Source of the DNA: Bacillota bacterium
GTDB taxonomy: Bacteria; Bacillota; Clostridia; Oscillospirales; Ruminococcaceae
NCBI GenBank assembly: GCA_023460535.1
Contig: JAEWPV010000007.1
Span: forward strand, 186,001-250,000
Direction: 5' to 3'
DNA length: 64,000 nt
A program made the position numbers and the translations under genes. Below the pieces are notes generated by a model. The model made no database searches. It was not told where the DNA came from and saw only the letters and a program-made list of their open reading frames with translations. The first letter of the stretch is position 1. Each line of letters begins with the position of its first letter. Of the stretch, positions 17,334-27,051 are shown piece after piece.

Positions 17334-18938
17334 CTACCTTGCATAAGTCCAGTCCTCTATGTTAAAAAATGGGTCGCTCATAGAGGACTTTACGTTGTAA
17401 GACATCGTCTGCGTAAAAAAGGATACCCCGTTGCGGAACACCAGCGGGATAAAGGGAGCCTGGTCAAAAAACTCGTTACAAAAATAGGTGTAGCCAATTT
17501 CGCCTCGCCGCATAGAGAAATAAGACGCTGCCGCCGAACCGCCGGACGCACCGCCGTAGGAGAGCGCCCCCTCGCCCGAAAAGAATGGGCTGAGATCGTT
17601 ATTGGCAAACAGCCTTGTTTCTCCCACATACAGTTGAAAATCCGACGCCTGTACTGCAGAAAGATAGTCTCGCGGGTTTCGTTCTATAATCACGCAGTCA
17701 ATCCCCACCTGCGCAAGGTTATTCTTTATTACGCGCGCTGTCTGGGTTCGGTAAAAATCATCGGTATTTACCAGTACCGACAAGGTTAAGCGGTTGTTGC
17801 CATGCAGTCGGTAGCCCTGCTCGTCGCGCGCGGTATAGCCAAGGGCATCAAGTATTGAGCCTGCGCCCTCGACGTCAGCATACAGCTGGTTATCAAGCTC
17901 CTTTGTCGCGTACATGTTGGGGTTAAAGGGGGTGGAAGAAGGCGTGGCGCGGGATAAAAACGCATCGGACACAATCTGACTGCGATCCAAACACAGCGAC
18001 AGCGCCTTGCGAAACGACGCTGTTGCGGTCACCCCGCTTGTATTGTTTACCCCGATAAATACTAGGTTTGTTAATGGCACCTGAATGGGACTACTGCCCA
18101 TGTTGGTGGAACTCTGCGCCTGCGCAAGATCGGTAAACGCAAAATCGATAGCCCCCGACTTTAGGGTGTACACAAGGGACTGCGTGTAATCGTATGAAAC
18201 CAGGTACAGCTCGGTAAATGTCTTGATGGTGCCGCCGTGCCACTCGGGGTTTGCGGTCAGCAGAATCTCAGCTGCATCCGTGCCCTCCTCCATGTCGTCT
18301 GCGGTCTGGGGTGACTGCTCAGCATACAGGTATCTGCCGCTGCCGGTGGGATAGTTGCTTTGGTTTGTACCGTTTTTGATAACAGGGAAATCAAGCAAAT
18401 TGATAAACAGGCTGTCGGGCGACCGAAGGGTAATTACCAATGTTCGGTCATCCTGTACCGAGTAGCCTAATACATTGCTTAGTCTGCCGGCATACAGCGA
18501 AGAGGACGCTCTGATGCAATCCATGGAATATCTAACATCAATGGCGGTAAGCGAGGAGCCGTCCGAAAAACGAACGCCGTTTTTTAACGTGACGGTGCAA
18601 ACCTCGCCGTCTATCTCAATATCCGACGCGATGCTCATAACCGGGGTAAAGTCGTTATCCAGCTTCACCAGGCTGTCGTACACCAACGAATGCAGCGCGG
18701 TGTTCAGCGCGGTTGTGGATCGGTACGGATGCAGCTGGTCGTTGCTGTCGTAGGGTATTTTAAACCGCCCGTCCGATTGCTTTTGGGGTTGTGAGGAGGG
18801 AACCTGCTGCGGTACAGAGGATGACTGTACAGGGGGAGCTTCGGAAGAAGACGCATCGCCTTGCGTCTGGGCGCATGCGGTTAGTAAGAGTGTGGCACAA
18901 ACAACGAGTGACCATATTTTAAAACAAAACGGCTGCAT
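17334..18938 (-). CDS. extracellular solute-binding lipoprotein, family 5 (OppA/DppA-like)
   Basis: 534 residues. A signal peptide ends in the lipobox LLLTAC (C21), so the mature protein is lipid-anchored outside the membrane. A Ser/Gln-rich linker (to about residue 58) precedes a SBP_bac_5 domain with VTLKNGVRFSDGSSLTAIDV and VRYSMDCI. These proteins capture peptides, nickel or other solutes for ABC importers. No permease or ATPase gene is nearby, so the ligand is unknown. ATG after GGAGGTG. Confidence 0.9.
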   Translation of the reverse strand: MQPFCFKIWSLVVCATLLLTACAQTQGDASSSEAPPVQSSSVPQQVPSSQPQKQSDGRFKIPYDSNDQLHPYRSTTALNTALHSLVYDSLVKLDNDFTPVMSIASDIEIDGEVCTVTLKNGVRFSDGSSLTAIDVRYSMDCIRASSSLYAGRLSNVLGYSVQDDRTLVITLRSPDSLFINLLDFPVIKNGTNQSNYPTGSGRYLYAEQSPQTADDMEEGTDAAEILLTANPEWHGGTIKTFTELYLVSYDYTQSLVYTLKSGAIDFAFTDLAQAQSSTNMGSSPIQVPLTNLVFIGVNNTSGVTATASFRKALSLCLDRSQIVSDAFLSRATPSSTPFNPNMYATKELDNQLYADVEGAGSILDALGYTARDEQGYRLHGNNRLTLSVLVNTDDFYRTQTARVIKNNLAQVGIDCVIIERNPRDYLSAVQASDFQLYVGETRLFANNDLSPFFSGEGALSYGGASGGSAAASYFSMRRGEIGYTYFCNEFFDQAPFIPLVFRNGVSFFTQTMSYNVKSSMSDPFFNIEDWTYAR

Positions 18939-19060
18939 ATCGCACCTCCGAGTATTGACTTGTTACCAGATAATCGATACGGGCAGACTCAGTATACCAC
19001 AAATCCGCGGTTGGTACGAGCCGATTTTAACGCAATCATTTGATTCTCAAGTAATCTTCA

Positions 19061-19097
19061 AAAAATAACGGCGGGAGCACTATGCTCTCCCGCCGTT
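19061..19097 (-). terminator. terminator of spoVS
   Basis: Minus strand: 11-base stem AACGGCGGGAG / CTCCCGCCGTT with a 9-base loop and a following ATTTTTT run, 48 bases after the spoVS stop. Confidence 0.85.
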
Positions 19098-19144
19098 TTA
19101 GATAAGTACCGCGTAATTTCCAGGGCGTTTATGTATTCATGCTA

Positions 19145-19405
19145 CTATCGCGGCTCAACAATCAGCTTAATCGCGGTGCGATCCTCGCCGTCAATTGTTA
19201 CATTGGCAAATGCGGGGATACACACAAGGTCGATGCCCGATGGAGCAAGATACCCTCTGGCAATCGCCACCGCCTTTACTGCTTGATTGGATGCGCCCGC
19301 GCCCACCGCCTGAACCTCTACGATGCCTTTTTCGCGGATGACCCCCGCGATTGCCCCTGCAACCGAATTGGGAATCGATTTTGCTGAAACCTTTAATACT
19401 TCCAT
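19145..19405 (-). CDS. spoVS: stage V sporulation protein S
   Basis: 86 residues, full length. MEVLKVSAKSIPNSVAGAIA and AVGAGASNQAVKAVAIARG are diagnostic of SpoVS, an Alba-fold, probably nucleic-acid-binding regulator needed for spore coat assembly and engulfment-stage progress. ATG preceded by GGAAGGAT. It has its own terminator. ymdB and rny lie upstream, and ymdB-spoVS adjacency is also found in Bacillus. Confidence 0.97.
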   Translation of the reverse strand: MEVLKVSAKSIPNSVAGAIAGVIREKGIVEVQAVGAGASNQAVKAVAIARGYLAPSGIDLVCIPAFANVTIDGEDRTAIKLIVEPR

Positions 19406-19562
19406 AACAATTTCAATCCTTCCAGTTCAAAACTATCCGAGTTACATTTTTTTCAGACTCTGTTTGCCTAAGATTGCCGCAGTGCTTACACCCTTCGTAT
19501 CGCCTTAACATAAGGCGCCAAACCAAACGCGGGTGCAGACCCTGTTGCCTAGAATATTTGGT

Positions 19563-20336
19563 TTACTGCTGCGTATAGCGTATTGGGGTGACCGAGGTTG
19601 TTTTGCCGGTACGCTCGTCGATTTCAAATACCACCGCGTTGATGATGCATTCGCCGACGGCCGGCTCGTACCCGACGGGCATTAGGGTTTTCAGCCTTCG
19701 GATGGCAAGCTCAGGCTTCATTCCCAAAACCGAATGAATGGGACCGGTCATTCCCACATCGGTGATGTAGCCTGTACCTTGCGGCAGAATACAGGCATCC
19801 GCGGTTTGTACATGGGTGTGGGTACCGAATATAGCCGAGATGCGCCCATCCAGATAGTGCGCAAGCGCCAGCTTCTCGCTCGTAGCCTCGGCGTGAAAAT
19901 CCAACACCACGATACTGGTATCTACCTGCTTTAACAGCTCGTCCATACACTCAAACGGATTTTTGAGGTTGTTTAAAAAAACGACACCAAGCAGGTTAAT
20001 CACCGTGATGCGGACACGCCCGAGATCAAGCACGAAAAGCCCATTGCCAAAGGTTCCCTCCGGGTAGTTTGCTGGTCGCAATACATCGGGGTGTTCTTCC
20101 AAATACGCGCCTATGTCGCGGTGACGAAAGATATGGTTGCCGGTGGTGATGACATCGGCACCTGCGTCAAACAGCCTCCCTGCGCTGCTGGGCGAGATAC
20201 CATTGCGTTGTGAAGAGTTCTCGCCATTGACAATCACCGCGTCTGCCTCGGCCATTCGTTTTAGTTGGGGTAGGTGGCGTAACAGAAAATCGCAACCGAT
20301 TCTTCCAACCACGTCGCCGACGCAAAGTACCCTCAA
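19563..20336 (-). CDS. ymdB: YmdB-family metallophosphoesterase (TIGR00282)
   Basis: 257 residues. Metal ligands are readable in VLCVGDVVGRIG, NGENS, TGNHIFRHRD, DFHAEATSEK and GTHTHVQTAD. Bacillus YmdB is a phosphodiesterase that affects biofilm and motility decisions. The start is a TTG at 20336: AAGGAGG lies nine bases upstream, whereas a more upstream frame start would translate the ribosome site itself. It is directly downstream of rny. Confidence 0.92.
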   Translation of the reverse strand: MRVLCVGDVVGRIGCDFLLRHLPQLKRMAEADAVIVNGENSSQRNGISPSSAGRLFDAGADVITTGNHIFRHRDIGAYLEEHPDVLRPANYPEGTFGNGLFVLDLGRVRITVINLLGVVFLNNLKNPFECMDELLKQVDTSIVVLDFHAEATSEKLALAHYLDGRISAIFGTHTHVQTADACILPQGTGYITDVGMTGPIHSVLGMKPELAIRRLKTLMPVGYEPAVGECIINAVVFEIDERTGKTTSVTPIRYTQQ

Positions 20337-20532
20337 TTGGATAATCCTCCTTATATTGCCACACAAGCCTTATAACCAGTACTTTACCATTATAACGCAG
20401 TTGGGTAGCAAATAACAATATACAAAAGGCAAAAAAAGCCTTGATTTTACAGTTGAATATTTGCATATTGTATAAAATATGCAGGATATGGCCTGTTTTA
20501 TTGTGCAACTACCTTTGCATTATGGTGTGTTC

Positions 20533-20570
20533 GTAAAAATCGGCAGGGCAGAAATCCTCCTGCCCTGCCG
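20533..20570 (-). terminator. terminator of rny
   Basis: Minus strand: 11-base stem (20560-20570 with 20541-20551) followed by ATTTTTACG, shortly after the rny stop at 20592. Confidence 0.8.
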
Positions 20571-20591
20571 GTTGATGCAAATCTGGGGGAA

Positions 20592-22154
20592 TTATTTCGC
20601 GAACTCGATAGCGCGGTTTTCACGCACGATGTGAACCTTAATCTGTCCGGGGTAGTCAAGCTCCGCCTCAATCTTGCTCACGATGTCGCGCGCAAGCAGG
20701 GTCATCTGATCGTCGTTGATGATTTCGGGCTTAACCATGATGCGGATCTCGCGACCTGCCTGGATGGCAAAGGTCTTTTCTACACCGTTAAATGAGCCTG
20801 CAATCTCCTCAAGCTTTTCAAGCCGCTTGATGTAGTTTTCGAGATTCTCGCGTCTTGCGCCGGGGCGTGCCGCCGAGATGGCGTCAGCCGCCTGAACAAG
20901 GCAGGCAACAATCGTTTTGGGCTCCACGTCGCCGTGGTGCGCCTGTATTGCGTGGATAATCTCGGGGTTTTCCTTGTATTTCTTTGCGATGTCTACGCCG
21001 ATCTCAACATGGGTGCCCTCAATCTCATGGTCGAGCGCCTTGCCGATATCATGGAGCAGACCCGCACGTTTTGCAAAGTTAACCTCAACACCAAGCTCGC
21101 TAGCCATAACGCCCGCAAGGTAAGCAACCTCCAGCGAATGGTCGAGCACGTTCTGCCCGTAGCTTGTACGGTAGCGCAGACGTCCAATCAGCTTAATCAG
21201 TTCGGGGTTCATGCCGTGGATGCCGGTTTCCATCACTGCGCGTTCGCCGTCCTGACGAATCTTCAGTTCCACCTCGTGTTTTCCCTTATCCACCATTTCC
21301 TCAATGCGGGCGGGATGGATGCGGCCGTCGGAGATTAGCTTCTCGAGAGAGATGCGCGCAATCTCGCGGCGTACGGGGTCAAAGCAGGAAAGTGTAATCG
21401 CCTCGGGGGTATCGTCGATAATCAAGTCCACGCCGGTCATCGTCTCAAGGGCACGGATGTTGCGCCCCTCGCGTCCGATAATGCGGCCCTTCATCTCATC
21501 ACTGGGCAGCGCAACCACCGAAACGGTCGCCTCCGCCACATGCTCGGCGGCACAACGCTGTATTGCCATAGAGATGATATCGCGCGCCTTTTGGTCTGCC
21601 TCGTCGCGCAGCATCTGCTCGTATTGGTTAATCTTCAGTGCCTTTTCGTGAACCAGCTCATCCTCTAGGTTTTTAAGCAGGTACTCCTTTGCTTGGTCGA
21701 TGGTAAACAGTGAAATCTTTTCAAGCATCTCAAATTGATGCTTTTTAATCTGCTCGGCATCGGCAAGCTTTGCATCCGCCTCCGCGAGCTTCTTTTGCAG
21801 GGTGTCGTCCTTGCGCTCAAGGGTTTCCATCTTGTGGTCTAGGTTCTCTTCTTTTTGCATGATGCGCCGTTCCTGGCGCTGCAGTTCGCTTCTGCGTTCT
21901 TTTATTTCTTTGTCTGCATCCGAACGCATTCTGTAAATTTCGTCTTTGGCTTCGACAAGTGCTTCCTTTTTCTTGCTTTCTGCAGTTTTTAGAGCATCGC
22001 TGACAATACGTTTGGCCTCCTGTTCAGCAGAACCGAACTCGGCCTCAGCAACTCTTTTTCTATATGAAATGCCCAGAAAAAACAGAGGGACACCAATCAC
22101 AATAGCTCCGACGATTACTGAAATGACGCAGTATAAAATCGTCTGTGAATCCAC
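20592..22154 (-). CDS. rny: ribonuclease Y
   Basis: 520 residues, the standard length. RNase Y is a membrane-bound endoribonuclease that starts mRNA decay in Firmicutes. An N-terminal membrane helix (residues about 5-29) leads into a long charged coiled coil (about 35-160), a KH domain with GRIIGREGRNIRALE, and an HD domain with LLHDIGKALDHE. The start is a GTG at 22154 with AAAGGAGG 11 bases before it. ymdB follows on the same strand. Confidence 0.97.
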   Translation of the reverse strand: MDSQTILYCVISVIVGAIVIGVPLFFLGISYRKRVAEAEFGSAEQEAKRIVSDALKTAESKKKEALVEAKDEIYRMRSDADKEIKERRSELQRQERRIMQKEENLDHKMETLERKDDTLQKKLAEADAKLADAEQIKKHQFEMLEKISLFTIDQAKEYLLKNLEDELVHEKALKINQYEQMLRDEADQKARDIISMAIQRCAAEHVAEATVSVVALPSDEMKGRIIGREGRNIRALETMTGVDLIIDDTPEAITLSCFDPVRREIARISLEKLISDGRIHPARIEEMVDKGKHEVELKIRQDGERAVMETGIHGMNPELIKLIGRLRYRTSYGQNVLDHSLEVAYLAGVMASELGVEVNFAKRAGLLHDIGKALDHEIEGTHVEIGVDIAKKYKENPEIIHAIQAHHGDVEPKTIVACLVQAADAISAARPGARRENLENYIKRLEKLEEIAGSFNGVEKTFAIQAGREIRIMVKPEIINDDQMTLLARDIVSKIEAELDYPGQIKVHIVRENRAIEFAK

Positions 22155-22401
22155 TTATTCAAAAACCTCCTTTGCTTAGTTTCTCTAAATTTTAATATTA
22201 TCATAAGAATAATATATAGTGCTATTGCACCAATTACTATTTTATATGTTGCTTCGTTGTCTGTCAAGGGCTGTTTTAACGCGCGTTTTTGTCGCATTTT
22301 TGGCTTTTTATGTCCAATTAGAGGAGATTGCCTCGACAACGCTGTTTTAAGTACCGCGTTTTCGCCCCGCCACGCCGATTCTCTAACAAATCAGTGCAGT
22401 A

Positions 22402-22430
22402 TTGACAAAGATGCCCCTTGGTGCTACTAT
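22402..22430 (+). promoter_or_regulatory. promoter of the thrS T-box leader
   Basis: TTGACA, 17 bases, TACTAT. The T-box leader begins a few bases downstream. The 247 bases between rny and this promoter hold nothing else I can support. Confidence 0.75.
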
Positions 22431-22436
22431 GAAAAA

Positions 22437-22717
22437 AAACAGCAAAAGCATTGACGGGGACAGTATCGGAAGAAGCCTTTGCAAAGAGAGCACGCGCCGC
22501 AGGCTGAAAGCGCGGGTCGTAAGGTTCTTCAAAGCGAGAAAACCACCCCTGAGCCCGCTATACAAGGTCGCCGCGGTACCCCCCGCGCAGGCTGTAAAAA
22601 AGCGGCGTTTGGCACACGTTACGGTGCCGGTTCGAGCGGCGGTCTTTTTCGACTGCAATTCGGGTGGAACCGTGGAGCATATACTGCCTCACCCCGACTG
22701 ATGGGGTGGGGTTTTTT
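22437..22717 (+). promoter_or_regulatory. T-box riboswitch controlling thrS
   Basis: The T-box core GGGTGGAACCGTGG lies at 22662-22675. It is followed by a terminator of nine base pairs (CCTCACCCC / GGGGTGGGG, 22687-22711) and a T-run (22712-22717), which uncharged tRNA-Thr would prevent from forming. The upstream 200 bases contain the stem I region. An ACC triplet at 22542-22544 in a purine-rich stretch could be the threonine specifier, but I have not folded it. Placement directly before thrS fixes the amino acid. Confidence 0.92.
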
Positions 22718-22771
22718 GTTTTTCCCCTGAAATACATCTAACCAAACCAGATGAAGAAGGAGCGAACAACG

Positions 22772-24685
22772 ATGATTAACGTAGAACTAAAGGGCGGCGT
22801 AGTAAAGCAGTATAACGAGGGCATTACTCCCGCAGAGATTGCAAAGGAGCTGGGCGCGGGACTGTATAAGGCGGTCTGCCTTGCTAAAGTAAACGGCAAG
22901 AACTGCGACCTGCGCACCCCCCTGACCGAGGACTGCGCGCTTACCTTGCTTACCTTTGAAGACCCCGACGGCAGGCGTGCGTTTTGGCACACCGCGTCGC
23001 ACATGTTGGCGCAGGCGGTGAAGCGCCTGTACCCCGCCGCAAAGTTCGCGATTGGTCCTGCCATTGACAACGGCTTTTACTACGACTTTGACGTAGAGAC
23101 CCCGTTTACCCCCGAAGACCTTGAAAAGCTTGAGGCGGAGATGGCGAAAATTGCGAAGGAGGATCTGCCGCTGGAGCGGTACGAGCTTTCCCCCGACGAT
23201 GCGACCGCGCTGATGAGCGAGAAGAACGAAAGCTACAAGGTGGAGCTGATTGCCGAGCACGCGGGCAAGGGCGAGAACATCAGCCTGTACCGTCAGGCGG
23301 ACTTTACCGACCTGTGCGCGGGACCCCACCTGATGAGCACGGGTGCCGTGAAGGCGATTAAGCTGACCTCGGCGACCGGCGCATACTGGCGTGGCAGCGA
23401 AAAGAACAAGATGCTCTGCCGCATCTACGGCACGGCGTACCCCAAAAAGAGCCAGCTGGACGAATACCTTGTGCGTGTGGAGGAGGCAAAGAAGCGCGAC
23501 CACCGCAAGCTGGGCAAGGAGCTTTCGCTGTTTGCGATGCTGGACGAGGGACCGGGCTTTCCGTTTTTCCTGCCCAAGGGCATGATTGTAAAAAACCAGC
23601 TGATTGAATACTGGCGCGAGGTGCACAAGAAGGCGGGCTACCATGAAATATCCTCCCCCATCATCCTAAACCGCGCCTTGTGGGAGCGTTCGGGACACTG
23701 GGACCACTATAAAGACAACATGTACACCACCGTCATCGATGAATCGGATTTTGCGGTAAAGCCGATGAACTGCCCCGGCGGCATGCTCACCTACAAGCTG
23801 GAGCCGCACTCCTACCGCGACCTGCCGCTGCGTATGGGCGAGCTGGGCTTGGTGCACCGCCACGAGCTTTCGGGCGCTTTGCACGGGCTGATGCGCGTGC
23901 GCTGCTTTACCCAGGATGACGCGCACATCTTTATGACCCGCGAGCAGATTAAGGACGAAATCAAGGGCGTTGTCGCGCTGATTGACGAGGTATACAGCCT
24001 GTTCGGGTTTAAGTACCACATCGAGCTTTCCACCCGCCCCGAGGACAGCATGGGCAGCGAGGAGGACTGGAACTACGCCACCGACTCCCTGCGCGAGGCG
24101 CTTACCGAGCTTGGGCGCGACTTTGTGGTAAACGAGGGCGACGGTGCGTTCTACGGACCGAAGATTGACTTCCACCTCGAGGATAGCATCGGGCGCACCT
24201 GGCAGTGCGGAACCATTCAGCTCGACTTCCAGATGCCCGAGCGGTTTGAGCTGGAATACACGGGCGCGGACGGCGAAAAGCACCGCCCTGTTATGATTCA
24301 CCGCGTGGCGTTTGGCAGCATCGAGCGGTTTATCGGCATCTTAATCGAGCATTTCGCAGGCGCGTTCCCTACCTGGCTTGCGCCTGTGCAGGCAAAGATT
24401 ATCCCCGTTTCGGAGCGGTTTACCGAGTACGCGCAGCAGGTGTCTGACCGCTTAAACGCCGAGGGCGTGCGCGTGGAGCTTGACCTGCGCCCCGAGAAGA
24501 TAGGCTACAAGATTCGCGAGGCACAGCTTGCCAAGGTGCCCTATATGCTGGTTGTGGGCGAAAAGGAGCAGACCGACGGCACCGTGGCGGTGCGCTCCCG
24601 CAAGGACGGCGACAAGGGCGCGGTGTCGGTTAACGAGTTCCTTGCGCAGCTGATGGCGGAGATTAGTGCCAGAACCCACGATTAA
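22772..24685 (+). CDS. thrS: threonyl-tRNA synthetase
   Basis: 637 residues. It charges tRNA-Thr and edits mischarged serine. Domains in order: TGS (1 to about 62), editing domain with FWHTASHMLAQAV, class II catalytic core with MNCPGGML and LVHRHELSGALHG, and a C-terminal anticodon-binding domain. The start at 22772 follows GAAGGAGCG; an in-frame ATG at 22751 overlaps that ribosome site. Controlled by the T-box leader; terminator at 24707. Confidence 0.97.
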   Translation: MINVELKGGVVKQYNEGITPAEIAKELGAGLYKAVCLAKVNGKNCDLRTPLTEDCALTLLTFEDPDGRRAFWHTASHMLAQAVKRLYPAAKFAIGPAIDNGFYYDFDVETPFTPEDLEKLEAEMAKIAKEDLPLERYELSPDDATALMSEKNESYKVELIAEHAGKGENISLYRQADFTDLCAGPHLMSTGAVKAIKLTSATGAYWRGSEKNKMLCRIYGTAYPKKSQLDEYLVRVEEAKKRDHRKLGKELSLFAMLDEGPGFPFFLPKGMIVKNQLIEYWREVHKKAGYHEISSPIILNRALWERSGHWDHYKDNMYTTVIDESDFAVKPMNCPGGMLTYKLEPHSYRDLPLRMGELGLVHRHELSGALHGLMRVRCFTQDDAHIFMTREQIKDEIKGVVALIDEVYSLFGFKYHIELSTRPEDSMGSEEDWNYATDSLREALTELGRDFVVNEGDGAFYGPKIDFHLEDSIGRTWQCGTIQLDFQMPERFELEYTGADGEKHRPVMIHRVAFGSIERFIGILIEHFAGAFPTWLAPVQAKIIPVSERFTEYAQQVSDRLNAEGVRVELDLRPEKIGYKIREAQLAKVPYMLVVGEKEQTDGTVAVRSRKDGDKGAVSVNEFLAQLMAEISARTHD

Positions 24686-24706
24686 AGAAAACCAAAGCTA
24701 ACACAA

Positions 24707-24740
24707 AGGCGTCCGGTTTGCCCCGGGCGCCTATTTTTTT
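24707..24740 (+). terminator. terminator of thrS
   Basis: Ten-base stem AGGCGTCCGG / CCGGGCGCCT (one G-T pair), 6-base loop, then ATTTTTTT. Confidence 0.88.
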
Positions 24741-24824
24741 AAGCTTACTGATAATTTGAGCGGAACGTGAAACAGTAATAGATGGCGGCTCTCGCGGGAT
24801 TGTGCGGTTTTTCGTAATCCATCC

Positions 24825-24853
24825 TTGACAAGCGTATAGCGGCTTGCTATAAT
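24825..24853 (+). promoter_or_regulatory. promoter of tRNA-Lys
   Basis: Perfect consensus TTGACA, 17 bases, TATAAT, 50 bases before the tRNA. Confidence 0.85.
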
Positions 24854-24903
24854 AAACAAGCGCCTTTTTACAAGCGCTTTTTATTACGTTAAAACGAATA
24901 GTT

Positions 24904-24979
24904 GAACCATTAGCTCAGTCGGCAGAGCACCTGACTTTTAATCAGGGTGTCCGGAGTTCGAATCTCCGATGGTTCACCA
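24904..24979 (+). tRNA. tRNA-Lys (anticodon UUU)
   Basis: Full cloverleaf: acceptor GAACCAT pairs with ATGGTTC, anticodon stem CCTGA / TCAGG with loop CTTTTAA (anticodon TTT at 24937-24939), T-arm CCGGAGTTCGAATCTCCGA-like, and an encoded CCA (24977-24979). It has its own consensus promoter and terminator. An AT-rich, foreign-looking gene begins 176 bases after it. Confidence 0.98.
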
Positions 24980-24991
24980 GATTGTAATTAG

Positions 24992-25045
24992 CAAAAGGTC
25001 TCAAGCGAATTTCGTTTGAGACCTTTTGTTTTTGCTTTTTTTGTG
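24992..25045 (+). terminator. terminator after tRNA-Lys
   Basis: Sixteen-base stem (24992-25007 with 25013-25028, one G-T pair) with a 5-base loop and a long T-rich tail. It should isolate the tRNA from the gene behind it. Confidence 0.88.
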
Positions 25046-25155
25046 ATATATTGGGGATGGTTGGGGTTATTTGACTGGATTTGTAGGAAATTGTTTTGGA
25101 CGTTGGGCGGCAGGTTGATTAGTTATTTATTTTTTATTCGTGAGAGGATATTGAT

Positions 25156-26967
25156 ATGGACAAGCGCATTATTATTGAATCTGTATTTATTAAAAACTTT
25201 CGTTCAATAAGGAGCGAATTAATTATTGCGAAGAATTTCAACATTTTTGTTGGGCTAAATGATGCAGGTAAATCTAATTTCTTGAAGGCTTTAAATTTAT
25301 ACTTTAATAATCAAACTGACTATAACACTCCTTTCAATTTTAAAAATGATTTCACCTACCTTTTCCCTAAATCTAGTCATTCAACAAAAGAAATTCTGAT
25401 TAAAATTAAATTTAAAATACCCGATTCATACAAAGAATCAGGTATCTATACCTGGGAAAAAAGATGGCGAACAGACAATTATTATGCTGAAAGAATAACA
25501 AATGATAAGGGGGATGAACCTTCTTCACGCTCAAGAGTACCTAGTACATTAATTAAAATACGATACAGATATGTACCTGCTGTTAAAAGTGCAGATTACT
25601 ACAAAACACTATTAGCTGATTTATATACAGCAGTATCCAGTTCTTTAAACAATCCCTTACTTACGTCTACAAAAACTTTTTCTGATTCTTTGAAGCAACA
25701 TACAAAAAGTATTACCCAGAATGTATCGCAACGTTTGCATTTAAATAGTGAATTGTCTGTACCTAGCAATCTAAGCGATATTTTTAAATCACTTATTTTT
25801 ATAACAAAGAGTGGTACTATTGATAGCATTTCCGTACCACTAAACAGTAGGGGGGATGGAATACAAGCAAGACATATTCCTATTATCTTGAAATATATAG
25901 CTGAAGAAGATCAGAGATCCAGAAACCAAGGATCAATGAAAATATCAACTATTTGGGGGTTCGAAGAACCAGAAAACGGATTGGAATTATCACGAGCATT
26001 TGAACTGGCTAAAGAATTTACCGACTATTCGCGTGAAATTCAAATTTTTACCAGCACGCACTCGCCTGCATTTTATATGGAAAAGAACACAGAAGGTACT
26101 ACTATTTACTTTGTTTCAAAAAAGGAAAATTCTGACGAAACATCATTTAATCATGATTCAACAAGTAAAGATATTTCAAAAAACATGGGCCTTATGCCTA
26201 TTATAGCCCCTTTCATTGCTGAACAAGAAAGCAAACTGAAAATGGCAAATGCAATCATTAATCAAAATTTTCTTACAGACATAAACACAATAATGGTAGA
26301 AGGCAAAACGGATAAATTGTATCTTCTTAAAGCTATTGAGACAATTTCTCCAGAACTAAATAAAATGATTCAAACAAGCGAATTAAGAATATTGACGAAA
26401 GATTCCGGTTGCGGAACAACTCAACTTCGCGATTGGGCTATTGCGTGGACATATACTGGATTTAAAAGCAAACTATATGTTTTATTTGACAAAGACAAAG
26501 CTGGAGAAAATGCCAAAACAGAAATTGAAAACGACCCTGTTTTTAAAAATCGTCGTACTAGTGGTGGGGGCATAAAGATTCAGTATATAAAGCCATCCGA
26601 CATCGTAGTCAATGTGCTAAGCAAAGTTAATCAGTTTACATATCAAATTGAACATTTGCTTCCTCTTGAAATCTGGGGAAAATTTAAAGTCAAGAATTTT
26701 ACAGTTCCAAGAGATCAATCAGAACTATACGATATTTTTCAAGCACATCTTTGTCTAACAAAGGCTCTTGACAATACTATTGATGATATTTTTGGGGATT
26801 CTTTAAACATCAGAGACACAATAATAACATTAAATATCGATAAAAACAAAAAGACAAAAGCTTTTGATTTTGCTCAAAAAGAAAGTACTCATGGTGTCGA
26901 AAATGTATATTCGGGTTTCAAAAGAACAATTGAAGACTTGGAAAAGACATTTATTCAAATCAGTTGA
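25156..26967 (+). CDS. OLD-family ATP-dependent nuclease (AAA ATPase plus TOPRIM), stand-alone, probably acquired
   Basis: 603 residues. The N-terminal ABC/SMC-like ATPase has Walker A GLNDAGKSN (33-41), a signature-like SRGDGIQARH (231-240), Walker B IWGFEEPENG (266-275) and an H-loop STHSP (300-304). A C-terminal TOPRIM nuclease domain follows with the acidic residue in MVEGKTDKLYL (380-390) and the DxD motif in LFDKDKAGE (443-451). This is the OLD architecture of phage P2 and of defence nucleases such as GajA. No UvrD-like helicase (the GajB partner) or reverse transcriptase is adjacent, so it fits a class 1, stand-alone OLD protein. Codons are strongly A/T-rich at third positions, unlike every neighbour, which points to transfer. 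ATG after GAGAGGAT. Role in phage defence is inference. Confidence 0.88.
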   Translation: MDKRIIIESVFIKNFRSIRSELIIAKNFNIFVGLNDAGKSNFLKALNLYFNNQTDYNTPFNFKNDFTYLFPKSSHSTKEILIKIKFKIPDSYKESGIYTWEKRWRTDNYYAERITNDKGDEPSSRSRVPSTLIKIRYRYVPAVKSADYYKTLLADLYTAVSSSLNNPLLTSTKTFSDSLKQHTKSITQNVSQRLHLNSELSVPSNLSDIFKSLIFITKSGTIDSISVPLNSRGDGIQARHIPIILKYIAEEDQRSRNQGSMKISTIWGFEEPENGLELSRAFELAKEFTDYSREIQIFTSTHSPAFYMEKNTEGTTIYFVSKKENSDETSFNHDSTSKDISKNMGLMPIIAPFIAEQESKLKMANAIINQNFLTDINTIMVEGKTDKLYLLKAIETISPELNKMIQTSELRILTKDSGCGTTQLRDWAIAWTYTGFKSKLYVLFDKDKAGENAKTEIENDPVFKNRRTSGGGIKIQYIKPSDIVVNVLSKVNQFTYQIEHLLPLEIWGKFKVKNFTVPRDQSELYDIFQAHLCLTKALDNTIDDIFGDSLNIRDTIITLNIDKNKKTKAFDFAQKESTHGVENVYSGFKRTIEDLEKTFIQIS

Positions 26968-27051
26968 ATGTCTCCCTCCAAATTGCATCTTCCCGCCCGA
27001 TGTGAGATAATAGTACCACTGTAACCCACATCGGAAAGGAAGCCCAAACCA

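Noticed and set aside
22115..22339. Short frame with a hydrophobic segment overlapping the rny start
   Set aside because: It would translate through the rny ribosome site and start codon region, and has no ribosome site of its own.
25016..25210. Small hydrophobic frame between tRNA-Lys and the OLD gene
   Set aside because: It begins inside the tRNA terminator hairpin and overlaps the OLD start in another frame.
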